Position numbers and translations under genes: made by a program. Below, piece by piece: positions 24,422-35,762 of a stretch of DNA of 64,000 nt (positions are counted from its first letter, which is position 1; each line of letters starts with the position of its first letter). This DNA comes from Papaver somniferum (lineage: Eukaryota > Streptophyta > Magnoliopsida > Ranunculales > Papaveraceae): positions 158,772,920 to 158,836,919 of the forward strand of contig NC_039358.1 of the NCBI RefSeq assembly GCF_003573695.1, in the 5' to 3' direction. Under the pieces are notes generated by a model that was not told where the DNA came from, made no database searches, and saw nothing but the letters and a program-made list of their open reading frames with translations.

Positions 24422-25723
24422 ATGCCCGAAAGGGCTTGGAAAAGAAATACTTTTGGCCGTTTGATTAGTGACGAGCCTAGAAGTTCTTCTTGTGAAAGCG
24501 GGGAGCTCGAAGACTCTTCTTTTGAGAGCCCTGTTTTTGGAAACTTTAGTTTTGAGAATCTGTCTCTTCGTGAGGAAAGTACCCCTAGTACTTCAGCTGT
24601 GCCAGCGATGGCAACTTTGAAAGATTACATGTTCCCAACTAGGACCAACCGAGCTTCGTGCATTAAATTGCCAGCCAGTACGGCTAATTTCGAGATAAAA
24701 CCTAGTATTCTTCAGATGATCCCTATGTTCTTAGGAAAAGATGATGAGAACCCTTATTTTCATATTAGGGACTTTGAGGAAATCTGTGGGACAGTTAGAA
24801 TAAAAGACCTCACTGATGAAGTTTTGAAACTTAAGATGTTTCCCTTTTCCTTGAGAGATAAAGCCAAGACCTGGCTGAACAACCTACCACCTGAGTCCAT
24901 TGAAACATGGCAGGAACTTGTTGCTGCTTTCTATATGAAATTCTACCCTAAGCATAAAACTGCAGCTGTTAGGCAGAAAATTAGTGCTAGTGTGCAACAA
25001 GAGGGAGAGTCTCTTTATAGGTTTTTAGAGAGATTCAATGATCTCCTATCCCAGTGTCCCACCATGGATTTGATAAAATGAAACTTGTTGAGATTATTTA
25101 TAATGGTTTAGACTATTCGACCAAAGCCATGGTCGAGTCTATGTGCGCTGGTGAGTTCACCAGTAAAAATGTTGATGATGCTTTTACCTTCTTAGGAGCT
25201 ATCGCTGAAAAATCCCAACAGTGGGAGTCTTGTGTTGAACCCCCTAAAAGACTCTTGGTCAATAGAAGTAGCACCAATGTGGTAGATACAAGCTTCGAGT
25301 CAGATGCTAAGTTTGCTGCTTTGTCTAGAAGGTTAGAAGCTTTGGAATTGAATCAGCCTAATTATAGGTCTCTTGTTGAACCTGATGATAGGATTAGAGC
25401 CGCTCAAGTCTCTAGTTGTGGAGTAGATCCCAATAACTCGTTTTGGGAAGGTCATGTTAGTGAAGAATAAGCCCATGCTGTCTATAACAACGCTAGGTTT
25501 GAGAACCGTCAGAAGTTTGACCCATACTCAGAAACCTACAACCGTGGTTGGAGAAACCATCCTAATTTTTCTTGGTCTAAGGGCCAGAAACAAGGTCAGT
25601 CTAGTAATTCTCAGCCTCCCCCAGGTTTTGGTTATGCTAAGAACTCTTCAGGTCAACCCCAGTTTCAGAACCCTTCGGATAAAAAGATCACAAGTTTATT
25701 AAAAACTCTGATAAGATCAACCT
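24422..25723 (+). pseudogene. Athila gag (frameshifted, with premature stop)
   Basis: It opens MPERAWKRNTFGRL, then contains the retrotransposon Gag core (SLRDKAKTWLNNLPPESIETW, AAFYMKFYPKHKTAAVRQKI, ESLYRFLERFNDLL). A single-base frame change near 25060 moves the reading into KLVEIIYNGLDYSTKAMVESM. An in-frame TAA at 25468-25470 precedes YNRGWRNHPNFSWSKGQ, a signature of Athila Gag tails. No full Gag could be made. Confidence 0.88.
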
Positions 25724-25724
25724 A

Positions 25725-27056
25725 ATGGTTGCTCAAGGGATAGAAGAAAGTAAAAATATAGGTTATGCTAACTCCCAAGCTATTTTTGAGTTAAAAAACC
25801 AGGTTAGTCAGATAAATGAATCTTTGAGGCGAAAAGGTAAGTTTCCTAGTCAAACTCAACCCAATCCTAAAGCAGAAAAATCGTACAATCATGTGAACTC
25901 TATTACAACCCTTTGGAGTGGAAAGAAAGTTGACAATAAGGTTGCCATGCCTGATAGTGAACATGCTGTATTTCACCCTTCTGATCCAGAAAATGAGGAG
26001 ACTGATAGAGTCTCTAAAAAGATCAATGAGGGTCCTGCTGAGCCCGGCTTTGTTCCCAGAGCCCCGTTTCCCCAGCTGCTAGTTCCAACTAAGAGCGAGT
26101 CGAACTTTAATGATATATTGGAGGTTTTTAAGCAGGTTACTATCAACCTACCATTGTTGGATGCGATTAAGCAGATTCCCGCTTATGCTAAGTTTCTTAA
26201 GGACTTGTGTACACGAAAGCGTAAGCTTAGTGTCCAAAAGAAAGCCTTCCTAGCTAGTCACGTGAGTTCCATTATTCAGAATACCACTACTCCTAAGTAT
26301 AAAGACCCAGGGTCCCCTACCATTTCTTGCACAATAGGTAAATACCGTGTTGAGAAAGCTTTGCTTGACTTAGGAGCCAGTGTGAATTTACTTCCATACC
26401 ATGTGTACCTCAAGCTAGGACTTGGTGATATGAAACCTACCCAGATGACACTTCAGTTAGCTGATAGGTCCGTTAAAATTCCTCGTGGTGTGATCGAGGA
26501 TGTTCTTATTGAGGTCGACAAGTTTATTTATCCAGTGGATTTTGTTATCCTAGATACCCAACCTGTCCCTGACCCAGAGAACCAGATACCAGTGATTTTA
26601 GGTCGCCCATTTTTAGCAACATCCAATGCGATCATTAATTGTCGAACTGGTATTATGAATTTGTCTTTTGGTAATATGACTATTGAGCTGAACGTCTTTC
26701 ATATTAGTAAGCTACCCTCTGAACTAGATGACTCGAGCATAGAAGAGGTAAACATGATAGGAACATTAGTCGAGGAGTCATTACCAAACACTTTGTTAGA
26801 AGATCCGTTAGAGAAATGCCTAGCTCACTTTGGGATTGATTTCGATGATGATAATGTGATTAATGAGGTGAATGCTTTGTTAGATTCAACCCCTTTGTTA
26901 GACATTAGTAACGGATGGAAACCTAAGTTCGAACCACTACCAGTTTCTAAGTCTACCCTCGTTCCTTCGTTAGAAGAGCCTCCTAAGTTGGACCTAAAAC
27001 CATTGCCAGATACCCTGAAGTATGTGTTTTTAGGCCCGTCTGAACTTTACCTGTGA
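25725..27056 (+). pseudogene. Athila Gag tail and aspartic protease segment
   Basis: This is an open stretch of 443 codons. The first part is linker (SQINESLRRKGKFPSQTQ, PRAPFPQLLVP). The retropepsin domain lies at about residues 205-310, with the catalytic motif LDLGASVNLLP (DxGA in place of DTGA) and the downstream flap and core VILGRPFLATSNAIINC. Protease cleaves the Gag-Pol polyprotein. The frame is open, but it is cut off from gag and from the reverse transcriptase by frame breaks. Confidence 0.88.
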
Positions 27057-28542
27057 TTGTTGCTTCTGACTTGGATAGTGATCAGGAAAGTAGGCTAGTG
27101 ACCGTCCTTCAAAACAACAAGGAAGCTTTAGGGTGGACCATAGCAGACATTAAGGGTATAAGTCCTACTGTTTGTATGCATCAGATCTATTTAGAGGAAG
27201 ATACCAAACCTTCTAGGGAGATGCAACGAAGACTAAACCCTAATATGAAAGAAGTAGTTCGAACCGAGGTTCTTAAGCTGTTAGATGCAGGCATTATCTA
27301 CCCCATTTCAGACAGTAAGTGGGTCAGCCCCGTTCAGGTTGTTCCCAAGAAATCCGGTATTACTGTAGTCCAGAATGATAACAATGAGTTAATCCCGACC
27401 CGAGTGACCACGGGTTGGCGTGTTTGTATTGACTATAGGAAATTGAACAAGGTCACTAGGAAGGACCACTTTCCCCTTCCCTTATCGACCAAATGCTAGA
27501 GAGATTAGCTGGACATAGTCATTACTGTTTTCTAGATGGCTACTCAGGCTACAATCAGATCGTTATTGCCCCAGAAGACCAAGAAAAAACTACTTTTACC
27601 TGTCCCTTTGGTACCTTTGCGTATAGACGCATGCCTTTCGGGCTATGTAACGCCCCTGCGACTTTTCAGCGTTGCATGATGAGCATATTTTCCGATATGG
27701 TAGAAAAGTTTTTAGAGGTCTTTATGGATGATTTTTCAGTGTTTGGTTCGTCTTTCGATGAGTGCTTGCATCATTTGTCATTAGTGTTGACTAGGTGTAA
27801 GGAAAAGAATCTAGTGCTTAATTGGGAGAAATGTCATTTCATGGTTCGATCAGGAATTGTCTTAGGGCATATCGTATCTTCTAAGGGTATAGAGGTAGAT
27901 AAAGCCAAAGTTGACCTTATCAAGACTTTACAGGTCCCAAAAACCGTAAGAGATATTAGGTCATTCTTAGGGCATGCAGGTTTTTATCGTCGATTCATTA
28001 AGGATTTTAGCTTGATTTCTAGACCTCTTTGCAACTTGCTTGCAAAAGATGTTAAGTTTGTCTTTGATGATGCTTGTTTAGAGGCTTTTGAGAAGCTTAA
28101 GACTTTACTCACTACCGCCCCCATAGTCCAGGCACCCAACTGGAACTTACCCTTTGAGATCATGTGTGATGCTTCAGATTATGCTATTGGTGTTGTGCTA
28201 GGTCAGCGAGAAAACAAATTACTTCATGTGATTTACTATGCTAGCAAAACTCTGAATGATGCCCAGTTGAACTATACCACTACCGAGAAGGAACTGTTAG
28301 CCATTGTGTTTGCCTTAGACAAGTTTAGACCCTATCTCTTAGGTTCTAAGATCGTCATATATACTGATCATGCTGCTTTGAAATATCTTTTGTCTAAGAA
28401 GGATACGAAACCTAGATTGATTAGGTGGATACTTTTGTTGCAAGAGTTTTCTCCAGACATTAGAGACAAAAAGGGTGCCGAAAATGTAGCAGACCACTTG
28501 TCTAGGCTAGTTGTTGATTCCCTGATGATTCCCTTCCTATAA
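27053..28542 (+). pseudogene. Athila reverse transcriptase and RNase H (one frameshift)
   Basis: The reverse transcriptase begins near DAGIIYPISDSKWVSPVQVV and continues with GWRVCIDYRKLN. A frame change near 27490 breaks the motif after the HFPLP block. It resumes with [31 protein letters not shown] and the catalytic [10 protein letters not shown]. The RNase H domain follows from about 28140 ([39 protein letters not shown]) to NVADHLSRL. Domain order is that of Ty3/Gypsy. Apart from the frame break the catalytic residues are present. Confidence 0.92.
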
Positions 28543-30643
28543 GGGATAGTTTTCCTGATGAACAATTTTCTTTGTTACCCAAGCACCTTGGTATGCGAAT
28601 ATAGTGAATTATCTTGTTACTGGTCGAATGCCCCAACATTGGGGTAAACAAGATCGTTCTAGGTTTTTAGCCGAGGTAAGCACTTTTTTGGGATGATCCT
28701 TATTTATTTAAGTATTGTCCAGACCAGATTATTAGGAGATGTATACCTGAGAGTGACCAGTCCAGTATTATTTCCTTTTGTCATGATCATGCTTGTGGGG
28801 GTCACTTTAGTGCTAAGAAGACTGCTGCTAAGATATTGCAGTGTGGATTCTATTGGCCTTCGTTGTTTAAAGACTCCCATAGTTACTGTGTTACTTGTGA
28901 GCGTTGCCAGAAATTAGGAACCATTTCCCGTAGGAACATGATCCCTTGAACCCTATTTTAGTTGTTGAGGTCTTTGATGTGTGGGGTATTGACTTTATGG
29001 GTCCGTTTCCTAATTCTTTTGGTAACCTATACATCCTTGTCGCCGTAGACTATGTCTCTAAGTGGATTGAGGCGGTTGCGTGTAAAACCAATGACCATAG
29101 GGTTGTGATTGAGTTCTTGAAAAATAATATTCTTACACGTTTTGGTACACCGCGAGCTATAATTAGTGATGGTGGGTCGCACTTTTGTAATGGACCTTTT
29201 AGGCTTTTGATGAAGAAATATGGTATTACACATAAGGTAGCTACCCCGTATCATCCACAGACTAGTGGTCAGGTTGAGGTTTCCAATAGGGAGATAAAAC
29301 GTATATTAGAGAAAACAGTTAATCCTAATCGAAAAGACTGGTCGTCTAGGCTTACTGATGCCTTATGGGCTTACCGTACTGCGTTTAAGACCCCCATTGG
29401 AATGTCGCCTTATCGGCTAGTGTATGGCAAGGCATGTCATTTACCTGTCGAGTTAGAACATAGAGCTTATTGAGCTGTTAAACAGTTAAACTTTTCTCTT
29501 GACAAGGCAGGATCCCATAGGAAACTCCAGCTCAATGAGTTGGACGAGATTTGTATAGATGCTTACGATTAGGGGTGTAAATTCGGGCAGGCCGGGCCGC
29601 CCGGCCCAAAAACTAAGACAGGCCAGGCAGGCCCGGCTTAATATTTGTGAGCCCATAAACAAATTCAGGCCTGGCAGGCCGGGTAAAAGTGGATAATTTG
29701 CTACCCAAAGACCGTTCAAAGCCCGCTTTTTATACGGGCAGGTCAGATCGGGCCGGACAAGCCACTATTTTGAATTTTTTTTCTTTTTTATTTTAAGTTT
29801 AAATTTTCAAATAAATGATATTAAATTTATTTATTTTTAACACAATATCCTTTCCTTTCTAACATTGTTTACCGTAAGTGATAGTATTATTTTATATTTA
29901 AATTCCAATGACAAACTTTTAATTTTAGCCTATAATAAATAATTAATTAGAGTACAATAAACTTTCTAATACGAAAATATATTACCATCAATTTTTTGAA
30001 AAGGTTAATTATAAGTAAAAACAACTATATATTTTATTTTTCTTGACACAAAATTGACTATTATAAAATGATAATTTTTAAGTCTTTTTAAGAGGATATT
30101 AAATGATTAATGGCACATAAAAGGATTTCAGGGCGGGCACCAGGCCGGGTATCAGTCCGCGCATCATAACTAATTGCAAAGCTCGAGACCGCCTAATAAA
30201 TTAATCCAGGTCAGGCCAGGTGGCCCATGACGGGCCATAACAGGCTTTGGGCTACTTCCGGTACAGGCAGGCTCGGGCAGGTACAGGCAGGCCGAGTATT
30301 TTCGGGTATTATTTACACCCCTACTTACGATAGTGGGAAGGAGTATAAGAACAAAATGAAACTTGTGCATGATAGAAATATGTTAAGGAAGTCATTTTCT
30401 CCAGGTCAAAAAGTTCTTCTGTATGATACTCGCTTGCATCTTTTCCCTGGGAAGTTACGTTCTCGGTGGACGAGTCCTTTTATTGTTCGCACTGTCTTTC
30501 CTCATGGAGCTGTTGAGATCGAGACACCGGATGGTAGTAGTTCTTCGAAGGTTAACGGTCAGAGATTGAAACCCTTTTTAGAGCCCTTTCCAACAGGTGA
30601 TGTTGAGGAGGTCCCTCTGCAGGACCCTGTTTACATTGATTGA
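28543..30643 (+). pseudogene. Athila integrase, interrupted by a hAT MITE
   Basis: The N-terminal HHCC region lies in broken frames at 28560-28945 (the CERCQKLG portion is readable). The catalytic core is at 28946-29473 with D of [11 protein letters not shown] of [10 protein letters not shown] and E of [18 protein letters not shown] at 29471-29473 replaces the usual Trp codon after HRAY. The frame then continues to 29569, where the MITE 29570-30323 is inserted. The C-terminal module resumes at 30332 and ends at 30643 (SPGQKVLLYDTRL, GKLRSRWTSPFIV). Integrase inserts element DNA into the genome; this copy cannot. Confidence 0.9.
29570..30323. mobile_element. hAT-type MITE, 754 bp
   Basis: The terminal inverted repeats are TAGGGGTGTAAAT and ATTTACACCCCTA. 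The 8-bp target duplication CTTACGAT is exact (29562-29569 and 30324-30331). The subterminal zones at both ends are rich in short GGCAGG/GCCCGG repeats, and the centre (about 29770-30110) is very AT-rich. It has no transposase. An 8-bp duplication, short inverted repeats and subterminal repeats point to the hAT superfamily. Confidence 0.92.
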
Positions 30644-32061
30644 CCATCGAGGCGATTGTATGTTGTATATTAGTTTTTGATTTCTCTCTTCACCCAGGTA
30701 CTATCTTTCCGACTTCTATCTTTACTGATTCCTCATGTTATTTTATTTTTTGGTATTGTTCTTTCATTAGAAACATTGAGGACAATGTTAGATTTAAGTT
30801 TGGGGGTGGGGAAGAACTTTTTAGTTGCACTTTTGAAACTTCTAGCGTCACATGGTATCCGGTTAGCTAAGTTTACATACTGTTTCTCACCGAAAAGATA
30901 GAAATTGGAATGCTAGGGATAACAACCTTTTGAGACATTAGAGAAAAAGACATTGAGATCCTTGAAATTCAGGAGAGAACTTGTTCCTTTTAGAGGGTAA
31001 CCGTGATGGACCTAACCATACATGATGGAAAGGCAAGTAGGTCAGGAAATGCCAAAAAGACAAAGCAACCTCACAATGTAGTCTTAGTTACTGGATTGCG
31101 ACTCTCTCTCAGTAGAAACTTATCATCATCAACAAGCGGAGCGACATCAAAATCTATGAAGAAAGTTGAAGACGTTTTAGGTTTAGAAGCAACAATATAA
31201 GAGAATAATTCAAAAATCAAAGTTGAAGTTATAAGAGCAAATGATATAAGTTGTTAGAATCCATGATACCAAGACATCACAAGTTGCGAAGATCCAAGTT
31301 TTGAAAGTCCTTCTCTCATGGCCATGTAAATTTTTGTCTTGTAATTTTTTGTTTTCAAAAAATAAAAAAAAAATGAAAAAAATAAAAAAAAAATGAAAAA
31401 TGAAAAATAAAAAATAAATAAAATGAAACATCATTACGTTCTTTTTGTTTAATAAGGCCATAGGGAAGAAGAAATTTATAAGTCAAGCAAGAAATCAAAG
31501 AGAAGAGTTAATTGTCAAGGTTCTATGAGGTTCGAGAGTTTATCATCAACAGTTGAAGACCGAAGAAAGCGTTGTTTCTACTGAGCACTGTGAGAGAGTC
31601 GAAGAAAGATGCATTTTGGTTGCTTTGTTAGTCTGCTTTCAATCTGGCACAAAATCTTTCTAGCACTGGTTTAACTCATCACACTTAATTAGTCCAGCCG
31701 TGTAGCAGATGTCCCTCTCATTTTTATCTCTCTCCTAATCTTATCCAGCTGTAAAGCAGCGGACGCATCTTACAATGTTTATCTATATGTGTAGAGGATA
31801 TCTCTTTATCTAGCAGTCGTGTGGATGTGTCTCCCCTTTTCTTCAGTCAGCTTTAGAGCTGACACCTTTAATTTCTCTGGCATTCTACTTACTTGGAGAT
31901 AGGTTGAGAATATGTATGTCCTCATAGCTCTTTGGATACTTGTGACCAATTAGAAGTCATGGTTTTTGTGGGTACACCTCTGTTAAACCCACCCGAGACC
32001 AACTCGGTTTTATTTTTTTAGTTGTGCTCGAGGACTAGCAAATAATAAGTTTGAGGGTATT
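30644..32061 (+). other. Athila 3' non-coding region
   Basis: It contains no envelope-like ORF. It holds AAGTTTGGGGGTGGGG (30794-30809), a purine-rich motif common after pol in Athila-type elements, preceded by GAAACATTGAGGACAAT (30769-30785). An A-rich low-complexity tract lies at about 31350-31430. The sequence before the 3' LTR, AAGTTTGAGGGTATT, is the likely terminal polypurine tract. Confidence 0.65.
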
Positions 32062-33607
32062 TGATAGGCGCATTTATGTGCCTAAATTGTCCTCAATGTT
32101 TCGTATTGTTGGTACTCGTTTTCGTCCTTATTATGGTGTTTTGTGTATTTTTAGGTATTTTTGGAAAATAAATATTGTTGGAAAAATCGGCTCGAAAAAT
32201 CACTCGGAACTCCCCCGGAGGACACTTGCTATACGAAGCCCAGATTTGGTTAAGGAGCACCTCAATACGAAACATTGAGGACAATTTAGGCACATAAATT
32301 CGTACCCCACAACTGATTAGGGGGACACCATCTTCTTCGTTTGAAACTTAAAAATTGGCGGGAAAAATGTGGCAGCTCTTTGAGAATTTTCGATCGAAAT
32401 TTGATGATGTTATAGTGTGGTTCAATGGCTAAAACTTCACGGGAACACTTGAATGAGATATACAGGCGTGGTATGGGCTTCAAAATCATCCGGATTTGGT
32501 TGGATAATCGACAGTGAAGAAAACAGGGTTTCTCGGGTTTTGGTTGCTCCATCACGAGTTCTGTGTAGTTGGCGTTTGGATTGATAGAGTTTTACTTCTG
32601 GTGGAACGTGAAAACAATGCCCTGAGAGTATATCGACATCAGTAGGCGTGTGAAGAGGCGAGAAAGGAAAGAAAATTTCCTTTATTATTTTTTCTTTACT
32701 GTCGAGATATGGGAAGATTTTTTGGAGTAATGAGCGAAGATTCTTAGTCCAAAGGTGTATAAATAGGCTACTGGGGTCGAGCAGAAAGGGGGATGGATAG
32801 TTAGGGAGACTTTAGAAGACAACAGAGGTGAGAAATCAAAGTTGCAGAGAACTCCATTGTTGCTGCTGGTGAAGAACACACGAAGAAAAACGACCCACGG
32901 AAAACCGTCGTTCATGCTACAGTGGAGCGGAAGACTTATTTGCACAGTAACAGTGACACTAGGGCAGACTTATGTGCAACAGTGACAGCTACACAAACCT
33001 TATATCATTTTTTGTAACAGTTTGGTTTGTAACAGAAATAATTGTTACAAACCCGGTTTAAGCATTATTTCTCCCATTTTCTTCATTTGTAAACCCCTTG
33101 AGCAATAAAAATGATTTTTGAGCGTGTTTCCAACATGATGATGAGTTAATTCTCCCACAACCAAGGCAATGAGGAAGCTATTTACGCATGAATAATTGGT
33201 AATCATTTATTTCCTCTAATTTATAATTCACTCAATCACTGCTTTTGCGGAGTTTTTAATTGTTTGCAAAATTTTTCTTCATTAGTTGTGATTCAATTAG
33301 ATAGGTTATGCTTTGTTTAGATAATCTATGCTTAGGGATACAATTAATTTTCGAGAATTTTCCAGATTATTTGTGAATTAAGAAATAAGAGTCTTAAAAT
33401 ATAATTAGAGTTTTGGATTATTTACCCTAATTTATTCATGTGTAATAGTGAAATCAGTGTCTTGGTTGTTTTCTAATATCTTGAAGTCAATTTTGTAATA
33501 AGTTTTCTTTTTTTTTTTAAATTTTTATTAAGTCTAAAATTCATTGCCTTCACAAGTCTTAAAACAACCCTTTTATCACTATCTACAACAACTTTGAAAA
33601 CACATCA
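32062..33607 (+). repeat. Athila 3' LTR (1546 bp)
   Basis: It is the partner of the 5' LTR, starting TGATAGGCGC and ending ACACATCA. It has the same TATA box at 32758-32766. Positions 32264-32299 hold a 36-bp inverted copy of this LTR's own 5' end in place of the sequence found in the 5' LTR. Confidence 0.93.
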
Positions 33608-34564
33608 TGTGATCTGATCTTGCATCTTCTATCGTACGAGTACAATCGATTGATTGACTTGAGATCGTGAGAGTTCTCCAATACGCAAGATAAAGAAGTC
33701 ACGAACATCTTCGTCTCACTGTTTGTGATTCCTCGACAATCCGCTTGTGTAGTCAGGAAGGATTGTAGATAGGTGATTGATTAATCTAGGCTGTTCTTCG
33801 GGAATATAAGACCGGATTATCAATTGGTTCATGTTACCATGATTTTATATCTAAAGACGGAACAAAACCTAGGGTTTATCTGTGGGAGACAGATTTATCC
33901 TTTTATAGACTTTTCTGTGTGAGACATATCGTTTTATTATCAAGTCTGTGATTTTGGGTTACAACAACTCTTGTTTGTGGGTGAGATCAGCTAAGGGAAT
34001 CAAGTGCGCGGTATCCTGCTGGGATCAGAGGCGTAGGAGTACAACTGTACCTTGTATCAGTGGGAGATTGATAGGGGTTCAACTATAGTCCAGTCCGAAG
34101 TTAGTTTGTAGTAGGCTAGTGTCTGTAGCGGCTTAATACAGTGTGTATTCAATCTGGACTAGGTCCCGGGGTTTTTCTGCATTTGCGGTTTCCTCGTTAA
34201 CAAAATTTTTGGCATCTGTATTATTTCTTTTCCGCATTATATTTTATATAATTGAAATAATACAGGTTGTGCGTTCGTGATCATCAATTGGAAATCCAAC
34301 CTTTGGTTGTTGATTGATATTGATTGATCCTTGGACATTGGTCTTTGGTACCATCCAAGTATTCCTTGTATTTGATAAAGACTCGCTATTGTTTTTAGCT
34401 TGAGTAAAAATAAAATCAAGAGAGAGATATTAACTCCTTGAGATACTTTCTATCTAGATTGAGTCTGACTGTCTAGTTGATTCTCTAGCAAAGAATTTCG
34501 GAGTTAGTCCATACAGATTGCTAATCGAAATATTGGGTGGTGTTGTTAGACCCCCGCTTTTTCA

Positions 34565-35762
34565 GTCGACATAAAGGTATGTGAAGACTTGAACTTATTT
34601 GTCACTCAAAAGTCTATCTACTCTATCTCCTACTTCTTGAGACAAAAAGTCGTATGCTATATATAGACTTGGATTATACACATTTGGTATTTCGAGCCGA
34701 GTATACCTCTCCTATCTATATCTCGAAATATGTGTTGGTAAGCTTTTCGCTTCTACCAAGTTTATCTTTACCTAGTGACGAAAGTCATGATATGTTTCAA
34801 TCATCTTGAAAATTGCTTTGACGAGAAATGGTGTAACAACTGTATAACGTCCTCTAAGAATGTTTCAATAATTGAAATGAGAGTTTAGATTACATAACCA
34901 ATGATGGACATAAGCATTGTTGTGGAAACACGTTTATGTATAAGTCATATTCCTTGAACCAAAGTTTGCGGACTTTGTTGATCAAGAGAAACCGAAAGAA
35001 TGGCTTGTTGCCAAGTCCGCGAACTCAGTCCGCGAACTGCCGAACTTCTTCTCATCCCGATAAATTCTGCTGGTGTTGACAAACTAGTTGCATGAGTACC
35101 AGTCCGCGAACCTAGTTCGCGAATCGGCGGAAGGTATCTTGCCGAGATTTTCTGCTGGAGTTTGTAAACTATGCCGGTTGCTTAAGTCCGCGAACCTAGT
35201 GTGCGAACTTAAGAAGGTTATATATCTGAAGATGATTTCTGAACTTAAACTTTAAAAAGACTAAGGAATGCAGTTTGCAAACCGTGGATATAAAAGTTCA
35301 TGAACCGATTCAAGTGAATCAAATCATCTTTGCTTCAATTGAACAACTCTCTAACTAGTTCATTTGAGTCATTTGAAACTAGTTATGGTGAAGAAGAACA
35401 TGGTTGATATGGAATGCTCATATGGCTAACCTTTTGGTTAACTATTGTTTAACCAACAATGTACACGTTTGGGTACGGTTAACAAACCTAGAAGCGTGTA
35501 GTTCATTTGTGTATAACAAGCTAAGTTTTCGATCTAACGGTTGAGAAATATTATCTTGAATATAAATCAGGTTTTCATCTAACGGTGAATATTGATTGCT
35601 TTGTTACCAAGGCAAAACCCTGATTTGAAAGACTATATAAAGGAGACATCTAGTATTGTGCAAAACTAATCCCCACACCTTACGTGTGATACTAGTTTGC
35701 GTACTAGAGTCGGTTCTCCTTTAACCTTTGGTTTTCTTCTTCTAAAACCAGGTTAACGACTT
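34565..35762 (+). repeat. outer Copia-type LTR, truncated continuation (unit 1)
   Basis: This resumes the outer LTR after the inner element (CGACATAAAGGTATG). It carries palindromes at 35013-35210 and a TATA-like ACTATATAAAGG near 35631. It stops at AACGACTT, where the tandem duplication joins it to LINE sequence. Its intact equivalent is 46446-48666. Confidence 0.85.

Larger units (their letters stand above)
21729..33607 (+). mobile_element. Athila-like Ty3/Gypsy LTR retrotransposon
   Basis: The element has 5' LTR 21729-23279, internal 23280-32061 and 3' LTR 32062-33607. Both LTRs start TGATAGGCGC and end CA. The flanks TGTGA at 21724-21728 and 33608-33612 are an exact 5-bp target duplication, and the empty site is intact in unit 2 near 45491. 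Gag, protease, reverse transcriptase, RNase H and integrase occur in Gypsy order. The Gag motif NHPNFSWS and the protease core DLGASVNLLP are typical of the Athila lineage. All ORFs are damaged and a MITE splits the integrase. Confidence 0.95.
13895..34564 (+). mobile_element. non-autonomous Copia element, copy 1
   Basis: The structure is 5' LTR 13895-16243, initiator-Met tRNA primer site, gag remnant, small second ORF, hairpin-rich 3' region, purine tract, then 3' LTR 20127-34564 interrupted by the Athila element. LTRs start TGTTAGAGCATAG and end CGCTTTTTCA. The flanks are CTCGA (13890-13894) and GTCGA (34565-34569), one mismatch in a 5-bp duplication. No protease, integrase, reverse transcriptase or RNase H is present, so it would need a helper element. 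The internal region is only about 3.9 kb. Confidence 0.88.
20127..34564 (+). repeat. Copia 3' LTR, copy 1, split by the Athila element
   Basis: LTR sequence runs 20127-21728, is interrupted by 21729-33607 plus the duplicated TGTGA, and resumes to the terminal TTTTTCA at 34564; without the insertion it is about 2.55 kb. It contains a tandem duplication of about 120-140 bp (near 20474 and 20610) and extra palindrome copies (20884-21095) that the 5' LTR lacks, so the two LTRs are not close sisters. Confidence 0.88.
11885..35762. repeat. tandem duplication, unit 1 (23.9 kb including the Athila insertion)
   Basis: Sequence from the LINE reverse transcriptase (starting GGATACCTTTTAG at 11885) through the outer LTR fragment ending TTAACGACTT at 35762 is repeated head to tail as 35763-47640. 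After removal of the Athila insertion with its duplicated site (11,884 bp) the units differ by about 116 bp in length and match closely throughout. The units join at 35755-35765, where LTR text ending AACGACTT runs into LINE text preceded in the parent by AACAACTT, so the join has a few bases of microhomology. Confidence 0.9.

Noticed and set aside
30640..30901. Possible envelope-like ORF after Athila integrase
   Set aside because: The frames are short and hydrophobic only by T-richness; no signal peptide, fusion or long conserved frame is seen.
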